DNA from: Duganella sp. CF402
GTDB taxonomy: Bacteria > Pseudomonadota > Gammaproteobacteria > Burkholderiales > Burkholderiaceae_D
Length of the DNA: 64,000 nucleotides
Direction of reading: 5' to 3'
NCBI RefSeq assembly: GCF_900109645.1
Contig: NZ_FOBG01000004.1
Coordinates: forward strand, 1 to 64,000
Shown: positions 41,630 through 52,116 of the stretch, one piece after another
Numbering within the stretch: the stretch's first letter is position 1
How the letters are laid out: each line of letters opens with the position of its first letter
Notes under the pieces: generated by a model
Databases searched by the model: none
The model's input: only the letters and a program-made list of their open reading frames with translations
Told to the model about the DNA's origin: nothing
Made by a program: the position numbers and the translations under genes

Positions 41630-42571
41630 ATGGATTCCCTCAGCCACCTGCTCTCCCTCTACCCCGTGCGCACCGCGCTCGACGTGCGTTGCCGCTTTGG
41701 CGCGCCGTGGGTACTGGACCATGACGGCACGCCGCGCGGCGTCGCCCCCTACCACCTGATCGTGCGCGGCGAAGCGCGGTGCGGCGACCTGGCGCTGCAA
41801 GCCGGCGACATCATCGTCTTCCCGCACGGCGACGCCCACCGGCTGCACATCGGCGATCCGGCCAAGGCCACACCGCTGCACGGCGAGCCGGGCCTGCTGC
41901 GCTTCGAGCGCAACGACGGCGACGGCCCGCAGACCGATATCCTGTGCGGCGAATTCCATTTCGATAGCGATGGCGACGCCGGCCTGCTGGCCGCGCTGCC
42001 GCCCATGCTGGTGGTGCGCACCGCAGGCCGGCCGGACGCACAAAGCCTGCGCCACCTGATGCGCATGCTGCAGGAAGAAGCGGAAACGCCGCGCGGCGGC
42101 GCGCAAGCCATCGTCCGTCAGCTGGCCTCGGCCTTGTTCGCGCTGCTGATGCGCACCTGGCTGGAGCAGGCGCAGGTGGCGCCGGGCTTGTTCGGCGTGC
42201 TGGCCGAGCGTCGCCTGCAAGCGGCTCTCAACGGCATGCTGGCGCAGCCGGAAAAGCCGTGGACGCTGGAAGATCTGGCGGAAGCCTGCCACATGTCGCG
42301 CGCCACCTTTGCGCGCCTGTTCAAGCAGGCGGCCAACGCCACGCCGGCCGACGTGCTGACCCAGCTGCGCATGGCGCAAGCGGCGCGTCTGCTGGATGAA
42401 GGCCGCGCCGCCGGCGAGGTCGGCGAAGCGGTCGGCTACCAGTCCGAGGCCGCCTTCAACCGCGCCTTCAAGCGCCGGTACGGCGTCGGTCCCGGCGCCT
42501 ACCGCAAGCGCGCAGCGGGGGCCTCGATCACCAGGTCGGAAGTGGCGATGGCCACGCAAGGCAGGATGTAG
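41630..42571 (+). CDS. AraC family transcriptional regulator with cupin_6 domain
   Basis: A 313-residue AraC-type activator. The N-terminal cupin-like region (LDVRCRFGAPWVLDHDG, DLALQAGDIIVFPHGDAHRL) is typical of the Cupin_6/AraC_binding group near AhpD-like genes. Two HTH motifs follow (PWTLEDLAEACHMSRATFAR and AGEVGEAVGYQSEAAFNRAF, ending FKRRYGVGPGAYRK). The opposite-strand ferredoxin gene overlaps its last 73 bases. It diverges from the CMD/AhpD gene and likely regulates it. The effector is unknown. Confidence 0.92.
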   Translation: MDSLSHLLSLYPVRTALDVRCRFGAPWVLDHDGTPRGVAPYHLIVRGEARCGDLALQAGDIIVFPHGDAHRLHIGDPAKATPLHGEPGLLRFERNDGDGPQTDILCGEFHFDSDGDAGLLAALPPMLVVRTAGRPDAQSLRHLMRMLQEEAETPRGGAQAIVRQLASALFALLMRTWLEQAQVAPGLFGVLAERRLQAALNGMLAQPEKPWTLEDLAEACHMSRATFARLFKQAANATPADVLTQLRMAQAARLLDEGRAAGEVGEAVGYQSEAAFNRAFKRRYGVGPGAYRKRAAGASITRSEVAMATQGRM

Positions 42572-42777
42572 CCCTCACGCTTTTCATCGGGGCTGAGGCC
42601 CGGCCAGTCGATCTTGTAGCGCACCGTGCCGCTGGTGGACTGACAGATGCAGGTGCGGCAAGTGCCGTTGCGGCAGGAGCTGGGCAGGATCACGCCGGCC
42701 CGCTCGGCCGCTTGCAGCACCGTGTCCGGCGCCTCGGCGTCAAAACTCCATCCCTGCCCTGCCAGCGTAATCTTCAT
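42499..42777 (-). CDS. [2Fe-2S] plant-type ferredoxin
   Basis: A 92-residue ferredoxin. The cluster ligands Cys35, Cys40, Cys43 and Cys74 lie in PSSCRNGTCRTCICQ and LPCVA, which is the CX4CX2C...C plant-type arrangement. The C-terminus DLVIEAPAARLR is encoded opposite the end of the AraC gene. ATG 42777 is used; the in-frame ATG at 42786 would add three residues. It lies alone with no reductase partner next to it, so its electron partner is unknown. Confidence 0.9.
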   Translation of the reverse strand: MKITLAGQGWSFDAEAPDTVLQAAERAGVILPSSCRNGTCRTCICQSTSGTVRYKIDWPGLSPDEKREGYILPCVAIATSDLVIEAPAARLR

Positions 42778-42823
42778 GTGCCACATCGCTTGTCGAAAGC
42801 GACATGGTACATGGTATCGGCGG

Positions 42824-44467
42824 TCAGCCGTGCAGCTGCAGGCGCGGCTTGCCGGCCGCCGGCGGCGCCGGGCGCTTCGTCAGCGCGCCGCCATGCTGCA
42901 GCTTAAACACCGCCATCGCCTGCGACACGCAGCGCGTCTGCTGCGCCAGATTGCCGGCGGCCGCTGCCGCCTGCTCCACCAGCGCCGCGTTCTGCTGCGT
43001 GATATCGTCCATCTTGATCACCGCCTGGTTCACCTGGCCGATGCCGTCGCTCTGCTCGCGCGTGGAGTTGGATATCTCGCCCATCACCCTCGATACGCGG
43101 GACACCGATTCAATCACCTCGCTCATGGTCTGGCCGGCATTATTAGTCAGCGTGGTACCGGCTTGCACCTTTTGGATCGAGGTGTCGATCAGCTCCTTGA
43201 TTTCCTTGGCCGCCGTGGCCGAGCGCTGCGCCAGTCCGCGCACTTCGCTGGCCACCACGGCGAAGCCGCGTCCCTGCTCACCGGCGCGCGCCGCTTCCAC
43301 CGCCGCGTTGAGCGCCAGGATATTGGTCTGGAAGGCGATGCCGTCGATCAGGCCAATGATGTCGAGGATCTTGTTGGACGATGCGCTGATATCGCCCATC
43401 GTCGTCACCACCTGCGAGACGATGCTGCCGCCTTGCGTCGCCACTTCGCGCGCGCGCTCGGCCAGCTGGTTGGCGCTGGCCACGTTGGAAGCGCTCTGCT
43501 GCACCGTGGCCGTCAATTGCTCCATGCTGGACGCGGTCTGCTGCAGGCTGGAGGCCTGCGATTCGGTGCGGCCCGACAAATCCATATTGCCGTCCGCGAT
43601 TTCATCGGTGGCCACCGAAATCTCATCGAAGTTGGCGCGCACATCGCCGATGATGCTGTGCAGGTTGATATTGGTCTGGCGCAGCGCCGCCAGCAACTGG
43701 CCCACTTCATCGTCGCGATCGATTTCAATCGACGATGTCAGGTCGCCGCCGGCCATCATGCGCGCGGCCTTGGTGGCTTGCCTCAGCGGCAGCGCCACGT
43801 TCACGTACAGATTGCGGCCAAACAGCAGCATGCCTGCCAGTGCCACGATGGAGGCGCCGGCCAGCCAGCCGTGCGCGTCGGCCACCGTGGCGCTATCGGC
43901 GAACAGCAAGGTCAGAGCCAGAATCGCCAGCACGCCCGCCAGCACCGACGTGGCAATCGCAATCTGGGTCGGCAGCGTCAAGCGCATCATCCCGCGAAGG
44001 CGCGCCGCAATGCCGGTCGATACCGCGCGGCCATTCACGATCCGCAGTTGGCGCGGATTGCCAGCCTTGAATTCACGATACACCGCATCGACCGCGCGTA
44101 CCTGCTCGCGCGAGGGCTTGGTGCGCACCGACAGGTAGCCGACCGGCTTGCCGTTCTCGATCACCGGCGTGACGTTGGCCAGCACCCAGTAGAAATCGCC
44201 GTTCTTGCAGCGGTTTTTCACCAGGCCGGTCCACGGCGTGCCGCTCTTGATAGTGCTCCACAGGTCAGCAAAGGCTTCCACCGGCATGTCGGGATGGCGC
44301 ACGATATTTTGCGGTGCGCCGATCAACTCCTCTTCCGTAAAGCCGCTTACTTCAATGAAGTAAGGATTGGCATAGTTGATATTGCCTTGCAAATCGGTGC
44401 TGGAGACGATGGTGCGCCCATCCTCCATGACGTATTCATTTTGCGTAACTGGGGAATTGACTCGCAT
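42824..44467 (-). CDS. Methyl-accepting chemotaxis protein, Aer-like PAS sensor
   Basis: A 547-residue chemoreceptor. An N-terminal PAS domain (RTIVSSTDLQGNINYANPYFIEVSGFTEEEL, PDMPVEAFADLWSTIKSGTPWTG, residues 15-120) is of the Aer type that often binds FAD for energy taxis. Then come two membrane helices (IAIATSVLAGVLAILALTLLF and WLAGASIVALAGMLLF), a HAMP segment, and the cytoplasmic signalling hairpin FQTNILALNAAVEAARAGEQGRGFAVVASEVR. Methylation regions flank it. Start ATG 44467 has AAGGAG. It lacks a periplasmic sensor domain. Confidence 0.94.
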   Translation of the reverse strand: MRVNSPVTQNEYVMEDGRTIVSSTDLQGNINYANPYFIEVSGFTEEELIGAPQNIVRHPDMPVEAFADLWSTIKSGTPWTGLVKNRCKNGDFYWVLANVTPVIENGKPVGYLSVRTKPSREQVRAVDAVYREFKAGNPRQLRIVNGRAVSTGIAARLRGMMRLTLPTQIAIATSVLAGVLAILALTLLFADSATVADAHGWLAGASIVALAGMLLFGRNLYVNVALPLRQATKAARMMAGGDLTSSIEIDRDDEVGQLLAALRQTNINLHSIIGDVRANFDEISVATDEIADGNMDLSGRTESQASSLQQTASSMEQLTATVQQSASNVASANQLAERAREVATQGGSIVSQVVTTMGDISASSNKILDIIGLIDGIAFQTNILALNAAVEAARAGEQGRGFAVVASEVRGLAQRSATAAKEIKELIDTSIQKVQAGTTLTNNAGQTMSEVIESVSRVSRVMGEISNSTREQSDGIGQVNQAVIKMDDITQQNAALVEQAAAAAGNLAQQTRCVSQAMAVFKLQHGGALTKRPAPPAAGKPRLQLHG

Positions 44468-44626
44468 GACCGCTCCTTTACTGTGCTTGCTGTAGGGGGC
44501 GAACCGGGGTCTGGGGGGCGCCACAGGCACGTACGGCCTGTGGCACTAGAATAGAAGTATTTACAGTACTAGAAAATCTCCAATTGTCGCAATGCTGCAA
44601 ATTTTTCAAACAAATACAACAGGCAT

Positions 44627-45508
44627 CTAGTCTGGCTTGAAGTTCTGCCCCAGCGACATTGGTTTATTCAACAAGATTGTCTGCGGATTCCGGCAGATCA
44701 GCACCAGCACCACGATGGTCGCGATGTAGGGCAGCATCGACAAAAACTCCGACGGTATCGCCAGCCCCATGCCCTGCCCGTGGAACTGCAGCACCGTCAC
44801 GCCGCCGAACAAATACGCGCCGACCAAAACGCCGCGCGGCTTCCACGTCGCGAACACCACTTGCGCCAGCGCGATCCAGCCGCGTCCCGCCGTCATGCCT
44901 TCGACCCACATCGGCGTCAGCGCCAGCGACAGGTAAGCGCCACCCAGGCCCGCCATCGCGCCGCCGAACAACACCGTGCCGTAGCGCAGGCCGATCACCG
45001 GGAAGCCGATGGCGTGCGCGCTATGCGGCGACTCACCAACCGCGCGGATGATCAGGCCAAGGCGCGTGTGCGCCAGCATCCAGCCCACCAGCAGCACCAG
45101 CACAATCGAGAAGTACTCCATGCCGTCGAAGCCCCACAGGATCGGCATGCGCTCCACCGTCTGCCCCACGTAGCTGCGGCCAATGAAGGCCGAGACGCCA
45201 ATGCCGAACAAGGTCAGCGCCAGACCGGTGGCCACCTGATTGGTCTGCAGCGTCAGCACCAGGAAGCCGAACACCATCGCCATCAGCATGCCCGCCGCCA
45301 TTGCCGCCAGCAGGCCGATGGTCATGCTGCCGCTGGTGAGCGTGACGCCGAAGCCGACCACCGCCCCCACCAGCATCATCCCTTCCAGCCCAAGATTGAG
45401 CACGCCGGAGCGCTCGGTCACCAGCTCGCCCATCGACGCCACCACCAGCGGCGTGGCCGCGCCGGCGGTGCTGGCGAGGAAGGCGATCAACAAATCAGAA
45501 GTCATCAT
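44627..45508 (-). CDS. ABC transporter permease, BMP/nucleoside type (second)
   Basis: A 293-residue membrane permease of the BPD_transp_2 family, with 8 or so helices and the conserved segment VTERSGVLNLGLEGMMLVGAVVGFGVTL plus AGLGGAYLSLALTPMWVEGMTAGRGWIALAQVVFATWKPRG. It forms the transmembrane channel with the adjacent permease and ATPase. The ATG at 45508 overlaps the preceding gene's TGA (4 bp), so they are translationally coupled. The pairing with a BMP-family binding protein and a Tsx-like porin points to nucleosides or purines. Confidence 0.93.
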   Translation of the reverse strand: MMTSDLLIAFLASTAGAATPLVVASMGELVTERSGVLNLGLEGMMLVGAVVGFGVTLTSGSMTIGLLAAMAAGMLMAMVFGFLVLTLQTNQVATGLALTLFGIGVSAFIGRSYVGQTVERMPILWGFDGMEYFSIVLVLLVGWMLAHTRLGLIIRAVGESPHSAHAIGFPVIGLRYGTVLFGGAMAGLGGAYLSLALTPMWVEGMTAGRGWIALAQVVFATWKPRGVLVGAYLFGGVTVLQFHGQGMGLAIPSEFLSMLPYIATIVVLVLICRNPQTILLNKPMSLGQNFKPD

Positions 45509-46575
45509 GCATATACCTCGCGCTTGTGCGGTTTGATGCGATAGTGGATGAACAGGTCGGCGGCCAGCAGGTAAAACAGCAGCAGTCCCTGGAAGATGCC
45601 GGTGATGGCGGACGGCGCCTGCAGTTCGATCTGCGCGGTCTCGCCGCCAATGTAAAGCAGCGACATCAGGATCGCCGACAGCACCACGCCCAGCGGATGC
45701 AGGCGTCCCACATACGCCACGATGATGGCGGCAAAGCCATAGCCCGGCGACACCGACGGCTGCAACTGCCCCAGCGGCCCCGCCACCTCACCCACACCGG
45801 CGATACCGGACAGCGCACCGCTCACCATGAAGGCCAGCCACACATTGCGCGGCTCGCTGAAGCCGGCGTACAGCGCGGCAGCCGGCGCCATGCCGCTGAC
45901 CTGCATGCGGTAGCCGGCAAAGGTGTGCTTGCAGAAAAACCACGCCGCGCCGGCCGTCAGCAGCGACAGGATGAAGGCCGCGTTCACGCGCAAGCCTTCC
46001 ACCAGCAGCGGCAAGGTGGCCGACTCGCTGAACATTTTCGATTGCGGGAAGTTGAAGCCGGCCGGATCGCGCATCGGCCCGTGCACCAGGTAGCTGAGCA
46101 GGTGATACGCCACGTACACCAGCATCAGGCTGACCAGGATTTCGCTGGTGTTGAAGCGCGTGCGCAGCACCGCCGGTATCGCCGCCCACAGCATGCCGCC
46201 AAGCGCACCGGCCAGCAACATCAAAGGCAGCACCCACCACGCTTGCACCTCGTCGAAATACAGCGCCACCGCCCCGGCCGCAATCGCGCCCACCGTCAGC
46301 TGACCGTCGGCGCCGATGTTGTTGACGTTGGCGCGGAAGCCGATCGCCAAGCCCACGCCGCACAGGATCAGCGGCGTGGCCTTGAGCAGCAGCTCACCCA
46401 CGCCGTACGCCGTGGTCCACGGCTTGACGAAGTAGATGTAGAACGCATGCAGCGGTTCCTGGCCAATGAAGAAGAACAGCATGGAGCCGGTCAGCAGCAT
46501 CGCCAGCGCCGCGATCACGGGCGAGGCCAGCATCATGCGGCGCGAGGGTTCGGGACGTCGTTCAAGCCGGGACAT
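45505..46575 (-). CDS. ABC transporter permease, BMP/nucleoside type (first)
   Basis: A 356-residue membrane permease of the same family, with LLKATPLILCGVGLAIGFRANVNNIGADGQLTVGAIAAGAVAL, typical of the YufP-like partner in this ABC class, and SPGYGFAAIIVAYVGRLHPLGVVLSAILMSLLYIGGETAQ. About nine helices are visible. It overlaps the ATPase gene by 14 bp (start 46575, ATPase stop at 46562) and the second permease by 4 bp, confirming one operon. Confidence 0.93.
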   Translation of the reverse strand: MSRLERRPEPSRRMMLASPVIAALAMLLTGSMLFFFIGQEPLHAFYIYFVKPWTTAYGVGELLLKATPLILCGVGLAIGFRANVNNIGADGQLTVGAIAAGAVALYFDEVQAWWVLPLMLLAGALGGMLWAAIPAVLRTRFNTSEILVSLMLVYVAYHLLSYLVHGPMRDPAGFNFPQSKMFSESATLPLLVEGLRVNAAFILSLLTAGAAWFFCKHTFAGYRMQVSGMAPAAALYAGFSEPRNVWLAFMVSGALSGIAGVGEVAGPLGQLQPSVSPGYGFAAIIVAYVGRLHPLGVVLSAILMSLLYIGGETAQIELQAPSAITGIFQGLLLFYLLAADLFIHYRIKPHKREVYA

Positions 46576-48118
46576 ATTCTGTCGCTCCGTGCGGTTGGGT
46601 GGAATAAGTGAAATCGCCGCTCATCCACACGCCGATCTGGTTGATACTGGTGGCATGCGCCGGCACCGCCTGCGACAGGCGGCCGTCTGCCAGCACGGCG
46701 ATACGATCGCTCATCATGAACAATTCATCGAGCTCCTCGGACAGCACCAGCACCGCCACGCCCTGGTCGCGCATGTCGATGATGGCCTGGCGGATCAGCA
46801 TCGCCGCGCCGATGTCCACGCCCCACGTAGGCTGGGCGAACACCATCACCTTCGGCGCCAGCATGATCTCGCGGCCGACGATGTACTTTTGCAGATTGCC
46901 GCCCGAGAGCGAGGCCGCCGCCGACTGCTCGCCTCCACATTTGACCTTGAAGCGCTCGATCACCTTCTGCGCAAAGGCGCGCACCGCGCCGCGCTGGATC
47001 AAGCCCTTGCGCACCATGCCAGTATTGGCTGCCGGCAGGTAGCCGGTCAACAGCGCGTTATCGGCCAGCGACAGATCCGGCACCGCACCGCGCCCAAGCC
47101 GCTCTTCCGGCACGAAACCGAGGCCAAGCTGGCGGCGCTGCGCCGCATCGAGCACACCCACCTCCTGCCCGCACAAGCGCAGCGTGCCTTCGCGCAGGCC
47201 CAGCGTGCGCTCGCCCGAGATCACCTTTAACAGCTCCTGCTGGCCGTTGCCGGAAATGCCGGCGATGCCGACAATCTCGCCGCTGCGCAGCGACAGGCAG
47301 ATATCCTTCAAGTGCGTGCCAAACGGATCGTCGCTTTGCACATTCAGCTTGTCGAGCGACAGCAGCACCTCGCCCGGCTCGCGCGGCTGGTGCACGCACA
47401 CCGGCAGTTCGCGGCCGATCATCAACTCCGCCAGCGACTTGGCGCTCTCCTGCTTCGGCAACGCGGTGCCGGACACGCGCCCGCCGCGCAGCACCGTGGC
47501 CTTGTCGCACAGCGCTTGTATCTCGTCGAGCTTGTGGCTGATGTACAGGATGCTGACGCCTTCCGCCGCCAGCCGGCGCAGCGACTCGAACAGCTTGAGC
47601 ACCGCGTCCGGCGTCAGCACCGAGGTCGGCTCGTCCATGATCAGCAGCTTGGGCGATTGCAGCAGGCAGCGCACAATCTCGACGCGCTGGCGCTCGCCCA
47701 CCGACATGCTGTGCACCAGACGCGCCGGATCCAATGGAAGACCATATTGTTCGGAGACGGCGCGGATGCGCGGCGCCAGCGTGGCCGGCGTCACCTTGTC
47801 GTCCAGCGCCAGCGCGATGTTCTCGGCCACCGTCAGCGTTTCAAACAGGGCGAAGTGCTGGAACACCATGCCGATGCCCAGCTTGCGCGCATCATGCGGC
47901 GAGTGGATATGGACCTGGCGGCCTTCCCACATGATCTGCCCCTGGTCCGGCTTGACCACGCCGTAGATGATCTTCATCAGCGTACTCTTGCCGGCGCCGT
48001 TCTCGCCCAGCACTGCGTGGATCTCGCCCGGCATCACAGTCAGGTTCACGTCGGCGTTGGCCACCACCGAGGGATAGATCTTGGAGATGCCGAGCATCTG
48101 CAAGCGCGGTTCAGTCAT
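46562..48118 (-). CDS. ABC transporter ATP-binding protein, two NBDs (BMP/nucleoside type)
   Basis: A 518-residue protein with two fused nucleotide-binding domains. The first has Walker A GENGAGKST (38-46), signature SVGERQRVEI and Walker B LLIMDEP. The second has a degenerate P-loop (GISGNGQQELLKVISG in place of GxxGxGKST) but LSGGNLQKYIVGREIM intact, the usual asymmetry of the RbsA/YufO class. ATG 48118 is used, with AAGGGA upstream; the frame extends farther up but adds a non-conserved region. It heads the import operon and diverges from the GntR gene. Confidence 0.94.
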   Translation of the reverse strand: MTEPRLQMLGISKIYPSVVANADVNLTVMPGEIHAVLGENGAGKSTLMKIIYGVVKPDQGQIMWEGRQVHIHSPHDARKLGIGMVFQHFALFETLTVAENIALALDDKVTPATLAPRIRAVSEQYGLPLDPARLVHSMSVGERQRVEIVRCLLQSPKLLIMDEPTSVLTPDAVLKLFESLRRLAAEGVSILYISHKLDEIQALCDKATVLRGGRVSGTALPKQESAKSLAELMIGRELPVCVHQPREPGEVLLSLDKLNVQSDDPFGTHLKDICLSLRSGEIVGIAGISGNGQQELLKVISGERTLGLREGTLRLCGQEVGVLDAAQRRQLGLGFVPEERLGRGAVPDLSLADNALLTGYLPAANTGMVRKGLIQRGAVRAFAQKVIERFKVKCGGEQSAAASLSGGNLQKYIVGREIMLAPKVMVFAQPTWGVDIGAAMLIRQAIIDMRDQGVAVLVLSEELDELFMMSDRIAVLADGRLSQAVPAHATSINQIGVWMSGDFTYSTQPHGATEYVPA

Positions 48119-48134
48119 CGGCGTCGTCCCTTCA

Positions 48135-48149
48135 TCGTATACAAAATCG
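48135..48149 (-). promoter_or_regulatory. Candidate GntR operator upstream of the ABC operon
   Basis: TCGTATACAAAATCG, about 17 bp upstream of the ATPase ATG, shares GTAYACAA with sequences at 48259-48269, 48281-48290 and 49117-49130. These sites flank or lie upstream of the GntR gene and the tsx-like gene. This is a weak consensus seen by eye. Confidence 0.35.
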
Positions 48150-48345
48150 GATAGGTCTTCAGACGCAAGTAGCATGCCACATCTACGCACCGGAAAACGC
48201 GCCGTTTTGGCTCGCTGCGCCCTAAAAGCGTGCGGAAATCCCAAAAACAAAGTAATTTCGTACACAATTCGGGCATGCGGTTTGTACACGAGTTAGCACG
48301 CTTCCTGCTTAACAAGGAGGTGTTACTCACAAGGAGAATCCCGCA

Positions 48346-49056
48346 ATGCCCGACAAGCGCAAAGCCGATCAAGCAGTCAAACGCGGTACCACCGCCGTCG
48401 ACATGCGCATCTACAAGGCGGTGGTCAACGCCGTCATGAGCCATCGCCTCCCCCCCGGAACCCACCTGGGCGAAGCCGATTTCTGCGAGCTGTATCAGGT
48501 CAGTCGCACCACCGTGCGCAAGGCGCTGCAACGGCTGGCGCACGATCACATTATCGAACTGCGGCCCAATCGCGGCGCGGTGATCGCCTCGCCCACGCCG
48601 CAGGAAGCGCGCGAGATCTTCGCCGCGCGGCGCGCCATCGAGCGCGAAATCGTGCCGCTGGTGATCCAGCACGCCACGCCGGAATCGATCAAGCAAATCC
48701 GTGCCGCACTTGCGGCGGAAGACGCGGCGCGCCGCAGCGGCGACCGCGCCGGCTGGATACGATTGGGCGGCGAGTTCCACCTGCTGCTGGCGGAACTGGC
48801 CGGCAACCACGTGCTGCAGCGCTTCATGGAGGAACTGGTATCGCGCTGCTCACTCATCATCGCCCTGTACGAAGCGCCGGGCAGCACCATGTGCGAGAAC
48901 GATGAACACCAGGATCTGGCCACCTTGATCGAGAAGGGAAAAGTGAAGGAAGCCACCCATTTGATCGAGCACCACCTGCTGGAAATCGAGATGCGTTTGC
49001 GGCTGGCCGAGCAGGATAAAAAAGTGAATCTGGCCGAAGCGTTGTCGGGATTCTGA
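48346..49056 (+). CDS. GntR family transcriptional regulator (FadR-like FCD)
   Basis: A 236-residue regulator. The winged HTH reads MRIYKAVVNAVMSHRLPPGT and ADFCELYQVSRTTVRKALQRL, and the all-helical C-terminal domain with EIFAARRAIEREIVPLVIQHA and LGGEFHLLLAELAGNHVLQRFMEELVSRC is of the FCD type. AAGGAG precedes ATG 48346. It lies between the divergent ABC operon and the tsx-like gene, so it probably controls both. The inducer is likely a purine or related compound, by context only. Confidence 0.92.
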   Translation: MPDKRKADQAVKRGTTAVDMRIYKAVVNAVMSHRLPPGTHLGEADFCELYQVSRTTVRKALQRLAHDHIIELRPNRGAVIASPTPQEAREIFAARRAIEREIVPLVIQHATPESIKQIRAALAAEDAARRSGDRAGWIRLGGEFHLLLAELAGNHVLQRFMEELVSRCSLIIALYEAPGSTMCENDEHQDLATLIEKGKVKEATHLIEHHLLEIEMRLRLAEQDKKVNLAEALSGF

Positions 49057-49174
49057 AACACTTGGCCCGCTAATTGCTTTAGGACTGGACGGGATTGAAT
49101 CCAATTGATAAAACGATTGGATACAAAAAAAGTGTTTTCCAAAACCTCACTACAACAACTTGAATGGAGCTCGT

Positions 49175-50026
49175 ATGTCTAAGATCGTTCGCTGCACCGC
49201 CGCCCTCGCCCTCCTCGCCACTTGCACCGCACAAGCGGCCGAATGGAGCGATACTTCGCTGAGCTACCGCTACGGTACTGAATTCGCCGAGCCGTTCAAC
49301 AAGAATGACATCACCAAGAACATCGTCAACCTGAGCAGCGTCTCCGGCTACAAGTACGGCAAGAACTTCTTCAGCGTCGACCTGCTCATGTCGTCCGAGA
49401 TGGATCCGTCGGCGGCCGGCTCCAACAGCGGCGCGCACGAAGCCTATGCGCTGTACCGCAACACCCTGGACTTCGGCAAAATCACCGGCAACAACTACGC
49501 CTTCGGTCCGGTGCGCGGCGTCGGCGCCACCGTCGGTTTCGACTACAACAGCAAGACTGACGCCGGCTACAACTCCAAGAAGCGCATGGTGGTCGCCGGC
49601 CCGACCCTGATGCTGGACGTGCCGGGCTTCCTCGACGTCAGCCTGCTGGTGCTGTGGGAATCGAACGCGCCGTACAGCACCTTCACCAAGACCGCCACCC
49701 CGCGCTACGCCTACAAGACCCACGCCATGCTGACCGGCGCCTGGGGCATTCCGTTCAACATCGGCGGCATCCCGCTGCAGTTCAACGGCTTCGCCAACTT
49801 CATCACCGCCAAGGGCACCAATGAATTCGGCGGCGGCACCGCGCCGGAGACCAATATCGACGCGCAGATCATGTACGACATCAGCGAAGCGGTAGGCACG
49901 CCTAAGAACACCTTCAAGATCGGCGTCGAGTACCAATACTGGAAAAACAAATTCGGTAATCCGGACCGTAACAATCCAGGCGCCACCGCCAAGACCCCGA
50001 TGGTACGCGCTGAATACCACTTCTAA
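49175..50026 (+). CDS. Tsx-like nucleoside-specific outer membrane channel
   Basis: A 283-residue outer-membrane protein: signal peptide (MSKIVRCTAALALLATCTAQA) followed by a 12-strand-type barrel with alternating aromatics and ending KTPMVRAEYHF, a terminal Phe typical of barrel targeting. WSDTSLSYRYGTEFAEPFN at the N-terminus and the general layout match the Channel_Tsx family (nucleoside-specific channel). Start is ATG 49175 with GGAG upstream; TTG 49160 is not preferred. It is followed after 27 bp by the BMP-family binding protein, supporting a nucleoside cargo. Confidence 0.85.
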   Translation: MSKIVRCTAALALLATCTAQAAEWSDTSLSYRYGTEFAEPFNKNDITKNIVNLSSVSGYKYGKNFFSVDLLMSSEMDPSAAGSNSGAHEAYALYRNTLDFGKITGNNYAFGPVRGVGATVGFDYNSKTDAGYNSKKRMVVAGPTLMLDVPGFLDVSLLVLWESNAPYSTFTKTATPRYAYKTHAMLTGAWGIPFNIGGIPLQFNGFANFITAKGTNEFGGGTAPETNIDAQIMYDISEAVGTPKNTFKIGVEYQYWKNKFGNPDRNNPGATAKTPMVRAEYHF

Positions 50027-50053
50027 CCTGCTCCTCACCGCAAAGGAAATCGC

Positions 50054-51130
<1,077 letters not shown>

Positions 51131-51132
51131 GC

Positions 51133-52116
51133 ATGGATCCAGTCCTGTACAACGACTGGCACCCGGTCGCGCTCTCCAACCAGGTCGCGGCCGGCGCCAT
51201 GCTGGCCACCGACCTGCTGGAGACGCGGGTGGTGCTGTGGCGCGACAGCGGCGGCGAGCTGCATGCGTGGGAAGACCGCTGTCCGCATCGCGGCACGCGG
51301 CTGTCGATGGGCACTCTGCACGACGACACGCTGCGCTGTCCTTACCACGGCTGGAGCTTCGGCAAGGAGGGCCGGTGCATCCACATCCCGGCCTTGCCGC
51401 AAGCGCCGCTGAAGGCGCAGGTGGCGACCTATCATGTGCAGGAGCAGTACGGCATGGCGTGGGTGTGCCTTGGCACGCCGGCGCATGCCGGTCCTCCGGC
51501 GTTTCCCGAATTTGCAGACGATAAGCTGCGCAAGGTCTGGTGCGGCCACTACGACGTGCAATCGAGCGCGCCGCGCATCGTTGAAAATTTCCTCGACATG
51601 GCGCACTTCGCCTTTGTGCATGAGGGCATCCTTGGCGACAAGGAGCAGCCCACGGTGCCCGACTACACGGTGGAATCGTTTGATGATCCCGAATACGGCA
51701 GCGGCGTGTGGGCCAAACAGTGCTATGCATGGCAGCCGCAGGCCAGCCGTTCGGCATCCGGCGGCAGCGATATCGAATACACCTACCGCGTGGTGCGTCC
51801 GCTGACCACCATCCTGACCAAGCATCCTCCGGGCGCGATCCGCGAGGCGATAGCGCTGTTCTCGCAGCCGCTGACCGAAACCAGCACGCGCGTGTGGATC
51901 ATCATGGCGCTCAACGACTTCGTCTCAAGCTACGAGTCGATGCGCGAGTTTCAGGACACGATCTTCATGCAAGATAAACCGATCCTGGAAAGCCAGCATC
52001 CGGCGCGGTTGCCGCTGACACCGGGCGCCGAAGTGTCAGTGCTGTGCGACCGCATGTCGCTGGCCTACCGCAGTTATTTGAAGCAGCAAGACCTGCAATA
52101 TGGAGTAATCAGATGA
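51133..52116 (+). CDS. Rieske non-heme iron oxygenase, alpha subunit
   Basis: A 327-residue aromatic-ring-hydroxylating or N/O-demethylating Rieske oxygenase. Rieske ligands Cys50, His52, Cys69 and His72 lie in CPHRG and CPYHGW. The catalytic iron site has Asp155, His158 and His163 in ENFLDMAHFAFVHEG. The C-terminal domain is short (total 327), as in monocomponent demethylases such as vanillate or methylxanthine demethylases. It is co-transcribed with the BMP-binding protein and a deaminase, so the substrate is probably a modified purine. No dedicated reductase is next to it. Confidence 0.9.
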   Translation: MDPVLYNDWHPVALSNQVAAGAMLATDLLETRVVLWRDSGGELHAWEDRCPHRGTRLSMGTLHDDTLRCPYHGWSFGKEGRCIHIPALPQAPLKAQVATYHVQEQYGMAWVCLGTPAHAGPPAFPEFADDKLRKVWCGHYDVQSSAPRIVENFLDMAHFAFVHEGILGDKEQPTVPDYTVESFDDPEYGSGVWAKQCYAWQPQASRSASGGSDIEYTYRVVRPLTTILTKHPPGAIREAIALFSQPLTETSTRVWIIMALNDFVSSYESMREFQDTIFMQDKPILESQHPARLPLTPGAEVSVLCDRMSLAYRSYLKQQDLQYGVIR

